DNA of 64,000 bases from positions 72,717,188 to 72,781,187 of the forward strand of contig CM055278.1 of the NCBI GenBank assembly GCA_029237695.1. The letters run 5' to 3'. The stretch comes from Conchocele bisecta. Its lineage: Eukaryota; Mollusca; Bivalvia; Lucinida; Thyasiridae. The translations under genes and the position numbers were made by a program. The first letter of the stretch is position 1. Every line of letters starts with the position of its first letter. The notes below the pieces were generated by a model. That model worked only from the letters and a program-made list of their open reading frames with translations, was not told the DNA's origin and did no database searches. Of the stretch, positions 12,030 through 23,713 are shown piece after piece.

Positions 12030-12912
12030 TTAACAACTTTAACCTTAATCAAAAAAACTTTAACCGGACGCACGAAGTGACGTACATATGGATGTACATA
12101 CGTATGTAGGCCAATGTGACAACTATATCACACTGTCCACATGCAACATGTCAACAATTTTGAGGTAAATTTCAAAGTAATTTGACCTTGATATTGGGCA
12201 CAGGGGTTGCAGGGGTTGAGCATAGAATGAAAATATGGATGATGATAAACACACATGTGAAGCCTCCAGTGAATTGGCGAAGCTGTTTCTGAGACATAGT
12301 GTTCTTAAAAGCTTTAACCTACGGTAAATAAAAACCAGATGGCCGTGGCCCGCATGTCGAGCCCACCGAGGAATTTGATGATCTCAGATTATATTTAATT
12401 GAAGTTTGAATTAAGGTATGTAAAAGCTTTGACGCAAATTTGAAAGTCATTTGACCTTGATATTGTGCATGTGGGTCGCATGCATGGGCTATAATATGAA
12501 AATATGGATGATAATATAGAATTATCTGAAGTTTGAAGCAAATCTGAGTAAGTGTTGTGGAGATATAAGGTATGCAAAAACTTTAACACAAATTTCAAAG
12601 TCATTTGACCTTGACCTTAGGGCACAGGGGCCGCATGAGTGGGACACAAAATGAATATATGGACGATGACTAATAAGAATTTGATGTTTCAAGTCAATGT
12701 GACTTAGGATATGGTATTTAAAAACATATACCGATTTTTGACAGACTGACGCACTGACTGACGCACGGATGTCATTGTGATCACTAACTTGACACTAAGT
12801 CTCTCTTTCCGCAAGCAGGCTCGGAAAAAAAACTACGGATGGACGTCAATGCGCAGACTATATCGCACTGTCCGCAGGCGGTCGCGACAAAAAATGTCCA
12901 ACCCCTTTTTAA

Positions 12913-13429
12913 AGGTGCATGCCCACTCAGTAGGCTAAAAATGCTCTTTATGGGAATTAAATAAGTGTATAATTGTCACTATTCCACTAGTTATAAACAT
13001 TACGAGTGCCCACTATACAGATATAATCATTTGGTAATATTTATTTTACTGATAGTGACGCACGGTGGTATTGGTATTTTCATGTGCAAATGGGGCATAA
13101 TATTTTATCATTATTTATACTAATTAAATGCATCAACTGAAAACAAAATTGACAGATTATAAAGTATGATCATTGCACATCAAAAAATAAATAAAGAGAA
13201 TAAATAGTAATGTCCGTTAACATTTTAAGGTAACACGGTTATCGTCCCTGATATCAATGTGGAAATTTTCTTCTGATATAAAATGTATAATAATGCCAAA
13301 CAATACGTGGGTAATAGTAAATGATTGTTTATCTGGCCAGAAAATGTCTCCGATGATGGGCCAGAAAATGTCTCCGATGATGTCTCTGACATAAAGAACA
13401 TGTTTTGCCTTCTGAGTGGGCATGTACCT
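12913..13429. mobile_element. TTAA-flanked MITE, second copy
   Basis: AGGTGCATGCCCACTCAGTA follows TTAA (12909-12912), and CTGAGTGGGCATGTACCT precedes TTAA (13430-13433). The internal sequence matches the 11347 copy. Two tandem CCAGAAAATGTCTCCGATGA units lie near 13336-13382. Confidence 0.75.
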
Positions 13430-13634
13430 TTAACGCTAGCTCCGCACTGTCCCGTGAGACCTATGCATATGTTAAGTTTCATAAACAATATTGCAAAGGG
13501 TGTTCGCGTTATGCTCCGGACAAATCAGTGCGCGAAAAAACAAAGGGAGAGAACTAAACTAGAAAAAGTGTTCATAGAACAAGGATACCCCACATATCGC
13601 TTTGATAGTAAAGAAGGCAAGATTCCAGTGTCCA

Positions 13635-14060
13635 AAAGGGAGAGATAATCCATGACAAGGGGTTCGAATAACAAATGGAAATAAGCTTTCCGCATCTACT
13701 CATCATAAGGAAGCTACGTATCAAATGTCAGTGCTGTAGCTATTACAAAAGTTTTACGAGTTACAAGGCAAAATTTTCAAATTCTAATTCAAAAATGGGG
13801 AGATAATCCATGACTCGGGGGTCGAATCAAAATAAACTTTGCAAATCTACTCATCATAAGGAAGCTACATACCAAGTTTCAAGTGTGTAGCTATTAGGGT
13901 TTAAAAGTTTTACGAGCTACAAGCCAAAATTGGAAAATTCTAACTTGAAAAGGGGGAGATAATCCATAACCATGTAGTCAAATCAAATATACATGTACCA
14001 AGTTTCAGGTCTGTAGCTATTACGGTTTAAACGTTTTACGAGTTACTAGGTTGGTGACGG
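13635..14060. repeat. Tandem repeat, three diverged units of about 155 bp
   Basis: GGGAGA(G)ATAATCCATGAC, AAGGAAGCTAC(G/A)TA and TTTTACGAG(T/C)TAC recur in order near 13640, 13797 and 13951. No gene. Confidence 0.65.
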
Positions 14061-14790
14061 ATGGAAGAACGGACAAGGGTAACACTAAATGCCCCCTCCA
14101 CTATCGTGGTGTGGCATAAAAATTAGTGAGGCAAAAGTTGTCATATACAAGTAACTTACCTTAATTCATCAGTTACACATCAGACGATGAATGAACTTTA
14201 ATTCTGGTGTAGAATATTAAAGTTATTCATTACGTTCAATAGTGCTGCTTTGACATGACGTGAAATTAAAACATGCATGAATAACAACAGACCAAGCACA
14301 CATATTCAGAATCACGTCTGTCGGTTCTTATCCAGCTCCGATTTCTGTCACCTGTCCACAAAATCCAGAATCCAACATTGTCGCAAATTTAATCGTCTAT
14401 CTTGGTGTATGTTAGAACAAAATGTCACTTAGTATATTATCCAATGCGGGTTGTAATCTCTTGTTTCTCTAAATAAATGCGTCCAACAATCTCTGTAGCT
14501 GCTATCGTGATAACAAATGTTAAAGGTTCTGTCAGCGCCTCACATATTGATCTTAATATCCACCATTTTGATTCCAAGTACCAGAATAATGATGTTTCCA
14601 TGCGCCGTCGTAGTGTTATCCGTCAGATTCCGTTGTTTATTTGATCAAATTTATGGACAAATTTGTGTCCGCTAATGTCGCCAAAAGCATAATCTGTGAC
14701 GTTGACCTGTAATAATTTGCATAACTTCTAGCTTGTGAATTTTTGGTTGAATGAAGTGATCACTATGGTGAATAAGTGTGTATAAATTTG
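14061..14790. other. No gene or clear repeat seen
   Basis: AT-rich sequence with no open frame of note. Confidence 0.4.
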
Positions 14791-14794
14791 TGCC

Positions 14795-14868
14795 CGGTTT
14801 GCTCAGTAGGTAGAGCGATGGTGTGGTAAACCAGAGATCCCCGGTTCGATTCCGGGCTGGTGCGCATC
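14795..14868 (+). repeat. tRNA-like sequence (SINE head or tRNA-Thr-like pseudogene)
   Basis: Shows the D arm GCTCAGTAGGTAGAGC, a loop GTGGTAA giving a GGT anticodon, and a good T arm CCCGGTTCGATTCCGGG. The acceptor stem pairs badly (three to four of seven positions fail). I therefore favour a tRNA-derived SINE or pseudogene. A second, more decayed tRNA-like copy lies at about 15480-15552. Confidence 0.5.
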
Positions 14869-14897
14869 TATCTCACCCTGTGACATTTATCGCCCAA

Positions 14898-15232
14898 CGT
14901 AGTTGCGGGTAGTAACTCTGCAGAATACTCCCGTATCGTCCGTACCGAGAGTTATGGTGCTCTCCGTAGGTTTCCCCTGCAAAGTACCAAATCACATCTG
15001 ATTTGCACTTCATCTGTTAATTGCGACATATTTTTCAATTGAAAGAAATGTCAGTATTATACTTACATTCATTTCTGTGTAATAAATACAGAAAAATATG
15101 TCACAATTAACAGCTAAAGCGCGAATGAGATCCGATTCGGTACTCTGCAGGAAAAACCTATGGAGCACCGTAAATCTGGGTACGGACGATAATTGAGTAT
15201 TCTGCAGTTACTTGCCGCAACTACTCCCAACG
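14898..15232. mobile_element. Foldback element, TTGCGG..GTAACTCTGCAGAATAC ends
   Basis: The left arm (GTAGTTGCGGGTAGTAACTC, then TGCAGAATACTCCCGTATCG) is mirrored at 15165-15232 (GTACGGACGATAATTGAGTA, then TTCTGCAGTTACTTGCCGCA). A central hairpin, ATTTGTGACATATTTTTC..GAAAAATATGTCAC-like, occupies 15020-15110. A related short palindrome lies at 39810-39905. Confidence 0.65.
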
Positions 15233-16559
15233 TGGAGTCGTGACTGATGAAGAAATGTTCCACAAATATGGAATTCAGGGTGGACATATTTCTGCCCAGT
15301 GACAATTGTTGCCCAACGAAGGACCGCGACTGATAAATACTACCAAAATTGTACCCAAACATATTGAATTCGGAGACAAAATTAAACATGGATTTCGAGG
15401 ACGAATTTCAATTTGGCGGAGAAGAATATCACAGTACGCAACTGACTATGGAGATGAAGTGCGTATGATATGTGCCTTGTTAGCTTGCCCGGTAGAGCCA
15501 TGTGCATGGTACGGTAAACATGAGGTCCCTGGTTCGATCCGGGCCGTTATTTATCTTTCTCACTGTGTGACACAAGTAAACTGTTTTATTTTAAAGAAAT
15601 GGCTATCAACGGAATAAATATTATCTTCACAAAATTTGATTCGGGCCAGAGCAGAACGTTTGCAGTAATAGAAATCTAATTCCAAAATTGTTTCTTATGA
15701 TCAGGTTTCGAAAATGAAAATATGCTTTTCTTTTAAAATTATTATCAATATGTTCACCATGTTATTATGGTTAATATGGAATTCACAGTCTCCTTGCAGC
15801 TTGAAATTGAAAGACATTATGAAAAGTTGTGTTGATCTCAGAAATTGTCATGTCGACTATAGGATCGCGTCGAAATAATATTAACAGAATAGGAAAACGT
15901 AATTTGATACGGACGAAAAAGGAAACAAAACGCAAAATTGATGCTTAGTTTTGCCATATTATACCGTAGACCACACATTATAATTTGATTTTATATGAAA
16001 ATAAATATATTGTGAGCATAATGGCGTCTATTAATTTGTTCTTGATATTCGGAACGGAGTGACGACATTTTTTTTTGTCCAAGAAATTGTCAAGGTCAAG
16101 GTTTCACTGTTTGTCTCGCAATAACCCTCCGATTTATATTTGCACACCAAAAAAACAGATCACCAATACCGCTGACTTTCTAGTCACTTTGAATTAAATA
16201 GATGGGATAAAATGTTGGATTGGAACACGGATCCATACGTTTGTGCTGTTGTTTTATTTATTGACGCCGGTTTATTGTTGCTAGTAGTTTCATGTAACAA
16301 CACCGGATGAGAGATTAAACTCTAGCTAGGCATATCGAATCGTATCTCGTAAACACTCACAAGTTTTTCATTATTTAATTGGATTTTGTTTCTAGTTTTG
16401 TGGATATATATCGACGTCATTTACAGAAAATATCACAGTGTCTTTAAATATATTTCATGAAACACAGAGCTAGAATAGTAATATTACGCATTTCTGAATA
16501 TTATGAAAAAAACCTGCCGAGGCGGACCAAATATTAGGGACCAAATATTAGGGCAAATA
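15233..16559. other. No gene seen
   Basis: AT-rich; contains the decayed tRNA-like sequence near 15480-15552 and no supported coding frame. Confidence 0.4.
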
Positions 16560-16818
16560 GTACACGGCAACACCGTTAATATACGGTAGTATGGTACATT
16601 TATACCGTACACAAATCTGAACGTACCAGAATTATACACATGTATAACAATCGTATAAACGTACGATTTGAATGGTATATCTATACGATATTGGTTGGTA
16701 TGTACACTACACACATACCGTACGTTTATACTATATGCATATCGTATAGAAAACATATCGTATTGGTATAGTATGCGTATAGTATTGGTATAGTACGTAT
16801 AGTTGACCAGCAGAAAAG
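16560..16818. mobile_element. TATCGTAT-rich palindromic element, copy 2 (inverted)
   Basis: Same family as 7799-8045 in reverse orientation. It is followed at 16826-16910 by an ATTCGGCCGAATTCGGCC segment also found at 35160-35240, directly after repeat R copy 2. Confidence 0.6.
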
Positions 16819-17139
16819 CGCTACTCTATTCGGCCGAATTCGGCCAGTATTCACCGAACTGTGTGACGCATTCGCACGAATACTTCACACGTGTGATATA
16901 TTCGTTTCTGTCACATATAAGGTTCAACATACGTATAACATTCAATGACTATCGGCGATCATGTCACACTGATATAACACGTATGGTCACAGTCAGAGCT
17001 TAACGTTAATGTGCATGTATCCGTACATACGTCCCATATTATCCATATTATATATACATACATGTACTTGAGTTATGTTTTGTCTATTTCGAAGCGCATA
17101 TATATTTCGAGTGATATACGTATATAATAAAAAGGTTAT

Positions 17140-17247
17140 TTGATTTGTATGTGGATATATGCCACTCGTTCCGCCGCAACGATATTGCGCTCCTAAAATC
17201 CCGCAATATCGCACGCTGCGGAACTCGTGCACATATCCACATACAAA
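17140..17247. repeat. Long palindrome
   Basis: TTTGTATGTGGATATATGCC pairs with ATATCCACATACAAAG at the right side, and GCAACGATATTGCG / CGCAATATCGCACGC lie inside. A hairpin of about 50-bp arms. Confidence 0.7.
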
Positions 17248-17273
17248 GCGATTCTATGTTACACAATAATTTT

Positions 17274-17359
17274 TTGAAATACCCAATTGCTTCATAAATG
17301 ATGGAGTGACAATACTCAATTACCAATATACAAACTATAATACGCAAGGTGTATGATCA
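17274..17359. mobile_element. Left flank of the foldback element hit by the viral insertion
   Basis: Ends AAGGTGTATGATCA, which is the first part of the terminal repeat AAGGTGCATGATCACGTGG seen intact at 27362-27382 (inverted) and at 63525-63545. TGATCA (17354-17359) is the left copy of the 6-bp target duplication. Confidence 0.65.
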
Positions 17360-18090
17360 AGTAGTATATAGGGAGTTAAAATGATACCACTAACCTACAT
17401 AGTGTCCCTACACTCCATTTACAGTCCCACACCCCTCGAATTTTTGTATAAACTGAATTGACAAACAATGCGGACCACCTATAGAATACAGAGCCAAGTT
17501 AGACAACTGTGTACTTTCTAAAGCGGGTCGTCCTTGTCAGAGTTGTCTCTCTTATACCATACAGTCGTTTGGTCAGAGCCAAGTTAGACAACTGTGTACT
17601 TCTAAAACGGGTTGTCCTTGTCAGAATTGTCTCTCTTATACCATGCAGTCCATTTGGTCAGATTAATTAATTAATTAATTATTTAAAAAAGTATATTTGC
17701 TAACATATAGGAAGTATGAAAATATTAATTAATTATTTAAAACTGAACACCCCTATTATTATATAGGGGTATAATAATTAATTAATTAATTATTTAAAAC
17801 TGAACACCCCTATTATTATATAGAAAATATAATAATTAAATAATTAATTAAATAATTAATTAATTAATAATTTAAAAAAAAGTATATTTACTAACAAATA
17901 GGAAGTATGAAAATATTAATTAAATAATTATTTAAGACTGAACACCCTCTATTATTATATGGAAAACATAATAATTAATTAATTCTTTAAAACTGAACAC
18001 CCCCTATTATTATATAGGAAATATAATAATTAAATAATTAATTGATTAATTAATTAATTAATTTATAAAAAGTATATTTGCTAACATATA
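17360..18090 (+). repeat. Left terminal inverted repeat of the viral element
   Basis: Matches the reverse complement of 26425-26979 almost base for base in its outer part. It contains an extra tandem copy of an about 84-bp segment (CAGAGCCAAGTTAGACAACT ... near 17491-17574 and 17575-17659), present once on the right. The inner part is TTAATTAATT sequence interspersed with AACTGAACACCCCTATTATT and AAGTATATTTGCTAACATA units. Confidence 0.9.
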
Positions 18091-18195
18091 TATGATATTG
18101 GTGCTGCTCCCGAATTCAATTTTTCAACCACCAATATATTGGATGATATTGAGGGTGGTGTTGTAACTTTTCCTCCAACTTTATCTCCCAGTTTT

Positions 18196-18775
18196 TTACC
18201 TAAATTTATCCCAATCAGTATTCTCAATCTTGGGAAGGGTGGCGCGCGCCTTAGTTCTAATAGTATTTTTTAAATCCACATATCGAGACATCTCCTCCAC
18301 CACCGACTCAAATTCAGCGTCCGATATATTGTTATCGGCCAACGCTTTGGAAACGATAACGTCGATGCTATTTTTCTTAGACCTCGCGAGAACCGATATT
18401 CTGTCGTGCTTTCTAATTTTATTTTCGAATTTTCTTCCCACTACTCTGAACGCCATACACAGCAGTCCCGCCCCAGTGGCTACCCCGCTCAAACACCCTG
18501 CAAAGGTGAATTACCACGACTGTAGATAACAATGCAGCGGTTCCGGCCTCACACATCATAGAAATTGCTGCCAGCACGGTGCTCACCCCCTCCACTATGT
18601 TTGCCGCTCGTCTATATTTTTTAGTATTTAACCTGCAAGTTTCCTCCTCTCGTTTTAGAATATCCTGCATCTCTACGATATTTTCCAACCTAAAATCTGA
18701 ACTTATTTCGCCAAAACCAATATCATCCAATTTCTCCAATCGCGGTTGGGGTGTTGATGGATTGGGGTCCAACAT
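18196..18775 (-). pseudogene. Two-helix membrane protein of the viral element, frameshifted
   Basis: Two overlapping minus-strand frames (18419-18775 and 18196-18492) are one gene with a frameshift near 18490-18510. The first part has a helix (about residues 15-60, polar) and a hydrophobic segment NIVEGVSTVLAAISMM. The second part has SGVATGAGLLCMAFRVVGRK, then a basic/acidic helical tail (ISDAEFESVVEEMSRYVDLK). The pattern matches an uncharacterised family that I recall accompanying such elements in invertebrate genomes. Role unknown; a virion membrane protein is inference. Downstream 18092-18195 keeps coding-like minus-strand sequence that may be the original C-terminus. Confidence 0.55.
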
Positions 18776-18840
18776 TGTTGGTATTGGAAGGGTGCCCTCG
18801 GAAGCGGTGATTCGTTCATATTATCCAATATATTCGTATT

Positions 18841-20442
18841 TTACAAATTTAGTTCAATCAACAATGTCACAACAGTGGAAGAACTCGCTGGGTCAGCGAT
18901 TTTCGTAACAAAGTTAATAACACTACCTTCGGAAAGTCTAATTGGATCGTCACCGGCGAACAAAATCTCCGATGAACTATCTCCAGCGAGTTTATTGACT
19001 CCAATCGCCCGTTCTTCCCCATCCAGTACGAGATTCACGGCGACCACGTCCACAGATTTACCATTAGAATTAACCGAGCAGACCGCCATTCGGAGAAGTG
19101 TACATGGAGCTGTCATGGCGTATCCCCCAAAGTTATTGCTCGCTTTGGCGCCGAACGAATATTCATAGAGCCCCTCATTCAATGGGCCCCGCTTCTCAGC
19201 CCAAACGGTTATGACACGTTTTTGTTGTTGCAATAACTTAAAGGTACATGCCCACGCAGCAGGTTACACTGTACTTATACTTTTCATTTTCTGTCATGCC
19301 TTATATGAGCCATTTGTCTACCCACTAACGAGTTATTTTTAATTACGGGGCGTGTTAATTGGTGTTAAATCGCATTTTATATGCCGCGACCAGAAAGGGT
19401 ATTTTCCAACCTCGTGCTATTTTTACCAACACGAGTCACGTGACACGGTAAATCATATCACATCTTTGACATGCGCAATGAAGTATCGGAAGTTGAGAAG
19501 AAAAATCTGTTTGAGTCCAAATCTAAATCTCAACGTAACTCTTTCCATTTGGTGATCTGGTCGCCAATATTAACCACTCTCCCTCCCTGTACTGCCTGTC
19601 CCTCAGACATTTCGCCTTTTTTTTGGCCGACGCCGTTTCATACAATTTCCGTTCTGGACGTTTCGGCATGTTGTTTACATATTGGGAAGCCTACTGGCGC
19701 GCATAGTATACTGCGCATGCGCACCGCAAGCCGTGATGTGAAAGCCGACGTCCCCGCACTTTATCAAAATAGACTGTACCGCCGCGCGTCGCTAACAGTA
19801 AGTTGATACTTAATAAATGATTATAATTGGATAGCGGGCACTCGTCATTTTTAGAACTGGCGGAATAGTGACATAATTATACACTTATTTAATTCCTATA
19901 AAGAACATTTTGTGCCTACTACGTGGGCATGTACCTTTACACTGCTCTACAGATGAGTCCAACAATGCGGCAAGCTCCTCGATAGCGGTATGGGCCTAAA
20001 CACGAACCTTTTCAGAGGTCTACTCAAGTGCTTTGTTCGTGTGTTTACGAACTCGATTTAGTTTATCGGAAACTTCCATAAACTCTGTATGGGCCTCTTC
20101 CCGAAATTCTGTTATTTTTTCACCTAGTTCAGTAAGTGCTGCATGATCCTCATCCCCAACTTGGATTATTTTCCCACCGAGATCCTTAAGTCCTGTATGG
20201 GCCTCTTCGCGAACTTATGCAGTCGCTGTCAGGACGTCTACTCTAAGCTGTACTATGCTCCTGTGAATCCCGTTTGTGGCCTCCGATATAGTTTTATTGA
20301 TCAGGGCCTTGGTTTTTCCGGTAGTTAAAAAGTCGCTCTCTGTCGGGATGAATCCCCCTTCTGCCGGTTCCAAATTCTTTGAATTTATATCTGTCACCCA
20401 ATCCCGTTCAAGGGAAGAACTACCTGGTCCGTATATACTCAT
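18841..20442 (-). pseudogene. Fiber-like protein: coiled-coil stalk and jelly-roll-like head, split by a MITE
   Basis: The stalk is encoded from 20442 down to about 19941. Its frame reads repeated REEAHT.L..LG.KI helical units interrupted by stops at 20215-20217, 20020-20022 and 19996-19998. The head is encoded at 18841-19233 (130 residues), beta-rich, with VWAEKRGPLNEGLYEYSFG near its start and LLIELNL at its end. The two parts are separated only by the MITE at 19242-19936, so I read them as one ancestral gene. A receptor-binding spike or fiber role is inferred from the stalk-plus-head layout. The head alone remains open but begins with a TTG-like start and has lost its natural N-terminus. 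Confidence 0.55.
19242..19936. mobile_element. TTAA MITE inserted in the viral fiber gene
   Basis: AGGTACATGCCCACGCAG follows TTAA (19238-19241). The right end CGTGGGCATGTACCT is followed by TTAC (19937-19940, one change from TTAA). Same family as 11347-12029. Its presence shows that the host genome's own transposons acted after the virus integrated. Confidence 0.8.
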
Positions 20443-20487
20443 AATAATTTTCTTAAGATTAAATTATATTATTGGGGGCACCTATGC

Positions 20488-21172
20488 TCAATTGGAAATT
20501 TCTAGGACGACCGAAATCGGGTAATAATTTTCTAACTCTCTCGCTTGATCATCAAGAATAGAGACCGTAAATTCGTGGATATATCACGATTCCAAAACTT
20601 TCATCTCGGGGCATGGGAAGTCTAAGGTCACAGTCTCCCCAAAGAAACAATCACTGGCTTGCACGGTTTTCAGTAATGTGCTGGGAGATCCGTCTACCAT
20701 GTTGTACGATGTTTTCACCCGATCCAGGAGCACCCTGAGAGTTTTCGTGAAGGCGAAGTCCACCGGGTTATCACCGACGTACTCCCCCGGGACAAACAAG
20801 CCTTTATTCGCGGATTATGTCTCTCTAAACCCGAGTCGAATACCCAACATCGGGGAGATCATTATCTGGCTGTCTGGGCCGATTTTCATTGTTGCAAGTC
20901 CGGTAGCCTTCGATACTGTGAGGTTGACTATACCGTCAAGCTCTGTGGAAACAAAGTATATTAGCTTTCTCACTCCCCACAGTCCGTGAGGCAGCTTTAC
21001 ATCTACTTGTTGTCCATTCTTCACATAGTAAAATCCTTCGCTCGTCCCCACATTCTACCACCCAACCGTGAAGGTGATTGATCTGAGGCCTACCCGGCGC
21101 TTTACGCAGCAGTTGTCGATTGACTTCTGAAGTTCACAACTCTCTTTTTGAACATTTGATAGTAGCAAACAT
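20488..21172 (-). pseudogene. Penton-like (vertex) capsid protein, three internal stops
   Basis: One frame runs from about 21160 to a final TGA at 20488-20490, broken by TAG at 21055-21057, TAA at 20815-20817 and TGA at 20584-20586. The ATG at 21170-21172 is in another frame, so a small frameshift lies just after it. Segments seen include KRRVGLRSITFTVGW, the G-Y/F-x-V-K-N-G-Q stretch, ISPMLGIRLGF and ILDDQARELENYYPISVVLE. The (S/P)..LG..LGF pattern and beta-rich makeup fit the single-jelly-roll penton or minor capsid protein of Polinton-like elements. It starts 17 bp from the divergent gene at 21190. Confidence 0.6.
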
Positions 21173-21189
21173 AATAAACTCCGATTAAA

Positions 21190-22560
21190 ATGTCGTTGGA
21201 TACCAAGGCATTTAGCTTCAATTCAAAGGCAAAGTACGATGGGGGAGGTGTGTACTACTTAACGGCAGGAATACACTACTTAATTAGAAAGCTAATAAAC
21301 CAAACAATAAGAGTAAACGAAGACACCGGATTTGATACAACTTTTTCAAACATATTTGATAATTATAGGCTGCCGAAAATTACTACCCAATAAACCATAG
21401 ACGCGTGGAAAGCAACATCGATGCAGTTTTGGCAGAACCAGTTACATTTTGTCGTGTGGTGCGCCACGACCGGGTGTGGGATCTCTTACATAAACCACAT
21501 GGAGTATAATCTGACCGCTTTCTGCGAAAGTGTTTATACTTTTCACGTCCACTACACTATTAGGAGGATTCCAAAGAGATGAGCGTGAAACTCACCCAAG
21601 AGGATAGTTGGGACCCTCTATACAGCCCATACGACCACAAAGCCTACGAAAGAATATGCAATGAATTTCAGATTTCTAAAAATATCGACTGGAAACAGAA
21701 AACAGTTACTAAAAGTGGTGGGTTAGGCGATGTATTTCTGAACAACAATATCGTAACCCGCAATGGGGGAAGCTTCGATTCAAACACTATGACATTCGGC
21801 GCGTCTTCAGATCCACCAGTACACTGTAATTTTTCCGGGTGTAAATAATTTCCATCTGAAGCTGACATAATACATATCGACTATATAGAACAACGCGAAC
21901 ACGTCGATATCAGCTTGGGGACTTTGATTTTGGATAGGGGGGAGGGGTTCACCAGGGCTGGAGTTACCCGCCTCAACTACTCCATTCGCACGTATGTCTG
22001 CGCCGTCCTCGGCGCACAGGGGCAAGCGCGCAGTTCTATAATAGGAGACGGTAAGGCGTTTGACGCACAAAAACAGTTCTTGGCAAATGGTGAGGACGCA
22101 ATAAACAAACCGGTGGACCTCCCGGCGGCGATCAGTCGGTATCAAGATGTTTAGCAGAATGCCAGCACCCGAGTAGACTATGTATTTGGAATAGATCTTT
22201 ATATGGCGCCGAGCAATATGATACTACGAGACGACCCGGTTGACGGTTACAATAATCAGATCGTAATCGCCACAGCCAAGCAAAAAATCGGCCACAACGG
22301 TAAAGTGAACGCTGATATCATCAAGCGTCCCCCCCCCCCCCTAAGACGGTCGGGTTCATCCAATCTCGATTTGATACACCCACCCCACCACGAAGCACCC
22401 CACCAAGTTCCACCAGTTCCCCCAATTCGCGAATTGGAACAGGAGCGGGAACTACAACCCACGAGGAGGATAAATTAGCGCTCGTCGTCGCCCTCGTGGC
22501 GATCGGACTATTTGTGCTTTGGTTTAGAAACTCTCGGGCGGAGAATAGTAGAAGACCGGC
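21190..22560 (+). pseudogene. Uncharacterised viral-element protein with C-terminal membrane anchor, broken
   Basis: Starts at the ATG at 21190. The frame is interrupted by TAA (21391-21393), shifts frame between about 21545 and 21580, then continues with stops at 21846-21848 and 22152-22154, a poly-C run at 22329-22341, and a last frameshift near 22450. The body has SWDPLYSPYDHKAYERIC, GLGDVF, FTRAGVTRLNYSIRTYV and AFDAQKQFLANGEDAI. The end encodes a proline-rich stretch and a hydrophobic helix LALVVALVAIGLFVLWF. It resembles a conserved but unnamed family of these elements. Role unknown; a membrane-anchored virion protein is inference. It converges on and overlaps the minus-strand gene at 22500-23255. 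Confidence 0.55.
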
Positions 22561-23255
22561 GATCGCCACGATTAAAGCCCAAGTATTTTTGGCGAGCCAT
22601 CCGGCTGTTTTTGATAATATAGATAACAAGTAGGAGACGCCCTTCCCGACCAACCCAGGCAGCACGGCAGCCGCCTTTCTGGCTAATTTAGCCAGGAGAC
22701 TGGCGAGGTTTTTTATATGCTTTTTTGCCCACTCTTTGGCTCCGCCGGATGGCGCGGGTGGTACTGCTGGCGGTGGTGCAGTCGCTGCACCACCGCCTCC
22801 AGTGATAGCTAGAACTATGGTCGATATAGTCATGCCGAGAGCTGCGAGGATGCTTACTATTGTGACGCCATGATCTCTGAACAGAGTGCGAAGTCGCTCA
22901 CCGAGTGTCGTCTCCTCGTGCAGAACCCTCGAGATTGTTTCGCGGATCCGACTGATTTGGGTGCGGAGATCCTCACGGCAAGCCGAGGCAGCCTCGAAGC
23001 GAGCAGCTCTTTCATCCCGCAACGCTTGCGGTCGTTGATCCGCTCGGTAGATTCTCTATCGTCACTGGTTTCTCCAAGCTTTCTTTCTTCTAGCGCGATA
23101 TGTTCGTCCAGCTCCGTGAGTTTGGCGAGGTTATGGACCAATTCACCCCGGACTGTTTGCATAGCCCTATCGAGGCCCCGGAGTTCACGTAGAGGTAACG
23201 GTGGGTCATCCATCGTGCTGAGTATTCCATCTATCTCTCTTTCGTTGAGCTCCAT
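22500..23255 (-). pseudogene. Coiled-coil membrane protein of the viral element, frameshifted
   Basis: The N-terminal half (start 23255; MELNEREIDG...) and the C-terminal half (open in another frame from 23022) form one protein with a frameshift near 23010-23030. The order is: charged coiled coil (ELVHNLAKLTELDEHIALEE), then TTLGERLRTLFRDHGVTIVS leading into a hydrophobic segment ILAALGMTISTIVLAITGGG, an Ala/Pro/Gly linker, an amphipathic basic region (AKKHIKNLASLLAKLARKAA), and a final helix WALIVAIAGLLLF. This architecture recurs in unnamed invertebrate proteins linked to such elements. It could be a membrane-active or scaffold protein; function unproven. The extension past 22515 is frameshifted sequence. 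Confidence 0.55.
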
Positions 23256-23660
23256 TGTATGAATAGCGTCGGTCTGGCAATGGTGCTCAGCGCTAGGGGT
23301 TTTCCGGTTCTTGTGTTCATGAGCCGGACATTTGGTGCTGATCGTAGTCGCAACGTACCACGCAGATCAAATTCGAACTTGGAGCAGTCGCGGCCGACAG
23401 ATGGGACACACCTTTTTCTGCCAAACTGTTGTAGTAGTCGTCTACAGTTGACTTGACTAATTCCTGACTTAGAGCAAGGTGCTGGTAGGGCCACCTATTT
23501 CCCCCAATTCACCAATTGGAACTGGAGGCTCTATGAAGGACGTTTCGATCTCATATTCGTTATCATCAAAGATGTCATCATCGATGACATCATCGATGTC
23601 ATCGTATCGGCCGCGATCGAATTCTTCCATATTGTGACCCTCCATATTGTAAACCTCCAT
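23231..23660 (-). pseudogene. Small acidic protein of the viral element, frameshifted
   Basis: Begins at the ATG at 23660 with a very acidic stretch (RGRYDDIDDVIDDDIFDD), then ETSFIEPPVPIGELGEIGGP. It changes frame near 23469-23494 and ends with a basic, beta-like part (LRLRSAPNVRLMNTRTGKPL). It overlaps the start of the next minus-strand gene by about 25 bp, as in compact viral operons. Its promoter is shared with the divergent capsid gene. No named function. Confidence 0.45.
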
Positions 23661-23713
23661 GTTTAATGATGTATTAAAGAAAAAAACATACGGGTTTAAT
23701 ACAGTATTTAAAT
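23661..23713. promoter_or_regulatory. Bidirectional promoter candidate between acidic protein and MCP
   Basis: Only 53 bp separate the divergent starts. The segment is AT-rich, with TATTAAAG and CAGTATTTAAATATG (a TATA-like box just before the MCP ATG). Promoter function is inferred from position and composition. Confidence 0.35.

Noticed and set aside
14795..14868. Functional tRNA-Thr gene
   Set aside because: The T arm and anticodon loop look right, but the acceptor stem does not pair; more likely a SINE head or pseudogene.
20215..21057. Stop-codon recoding in the viral element
   Set aside because: All three stop types occur in the broken genes, together with frameshifts and a MITE, while MCP uses none internally; ordinary decay explains this better.
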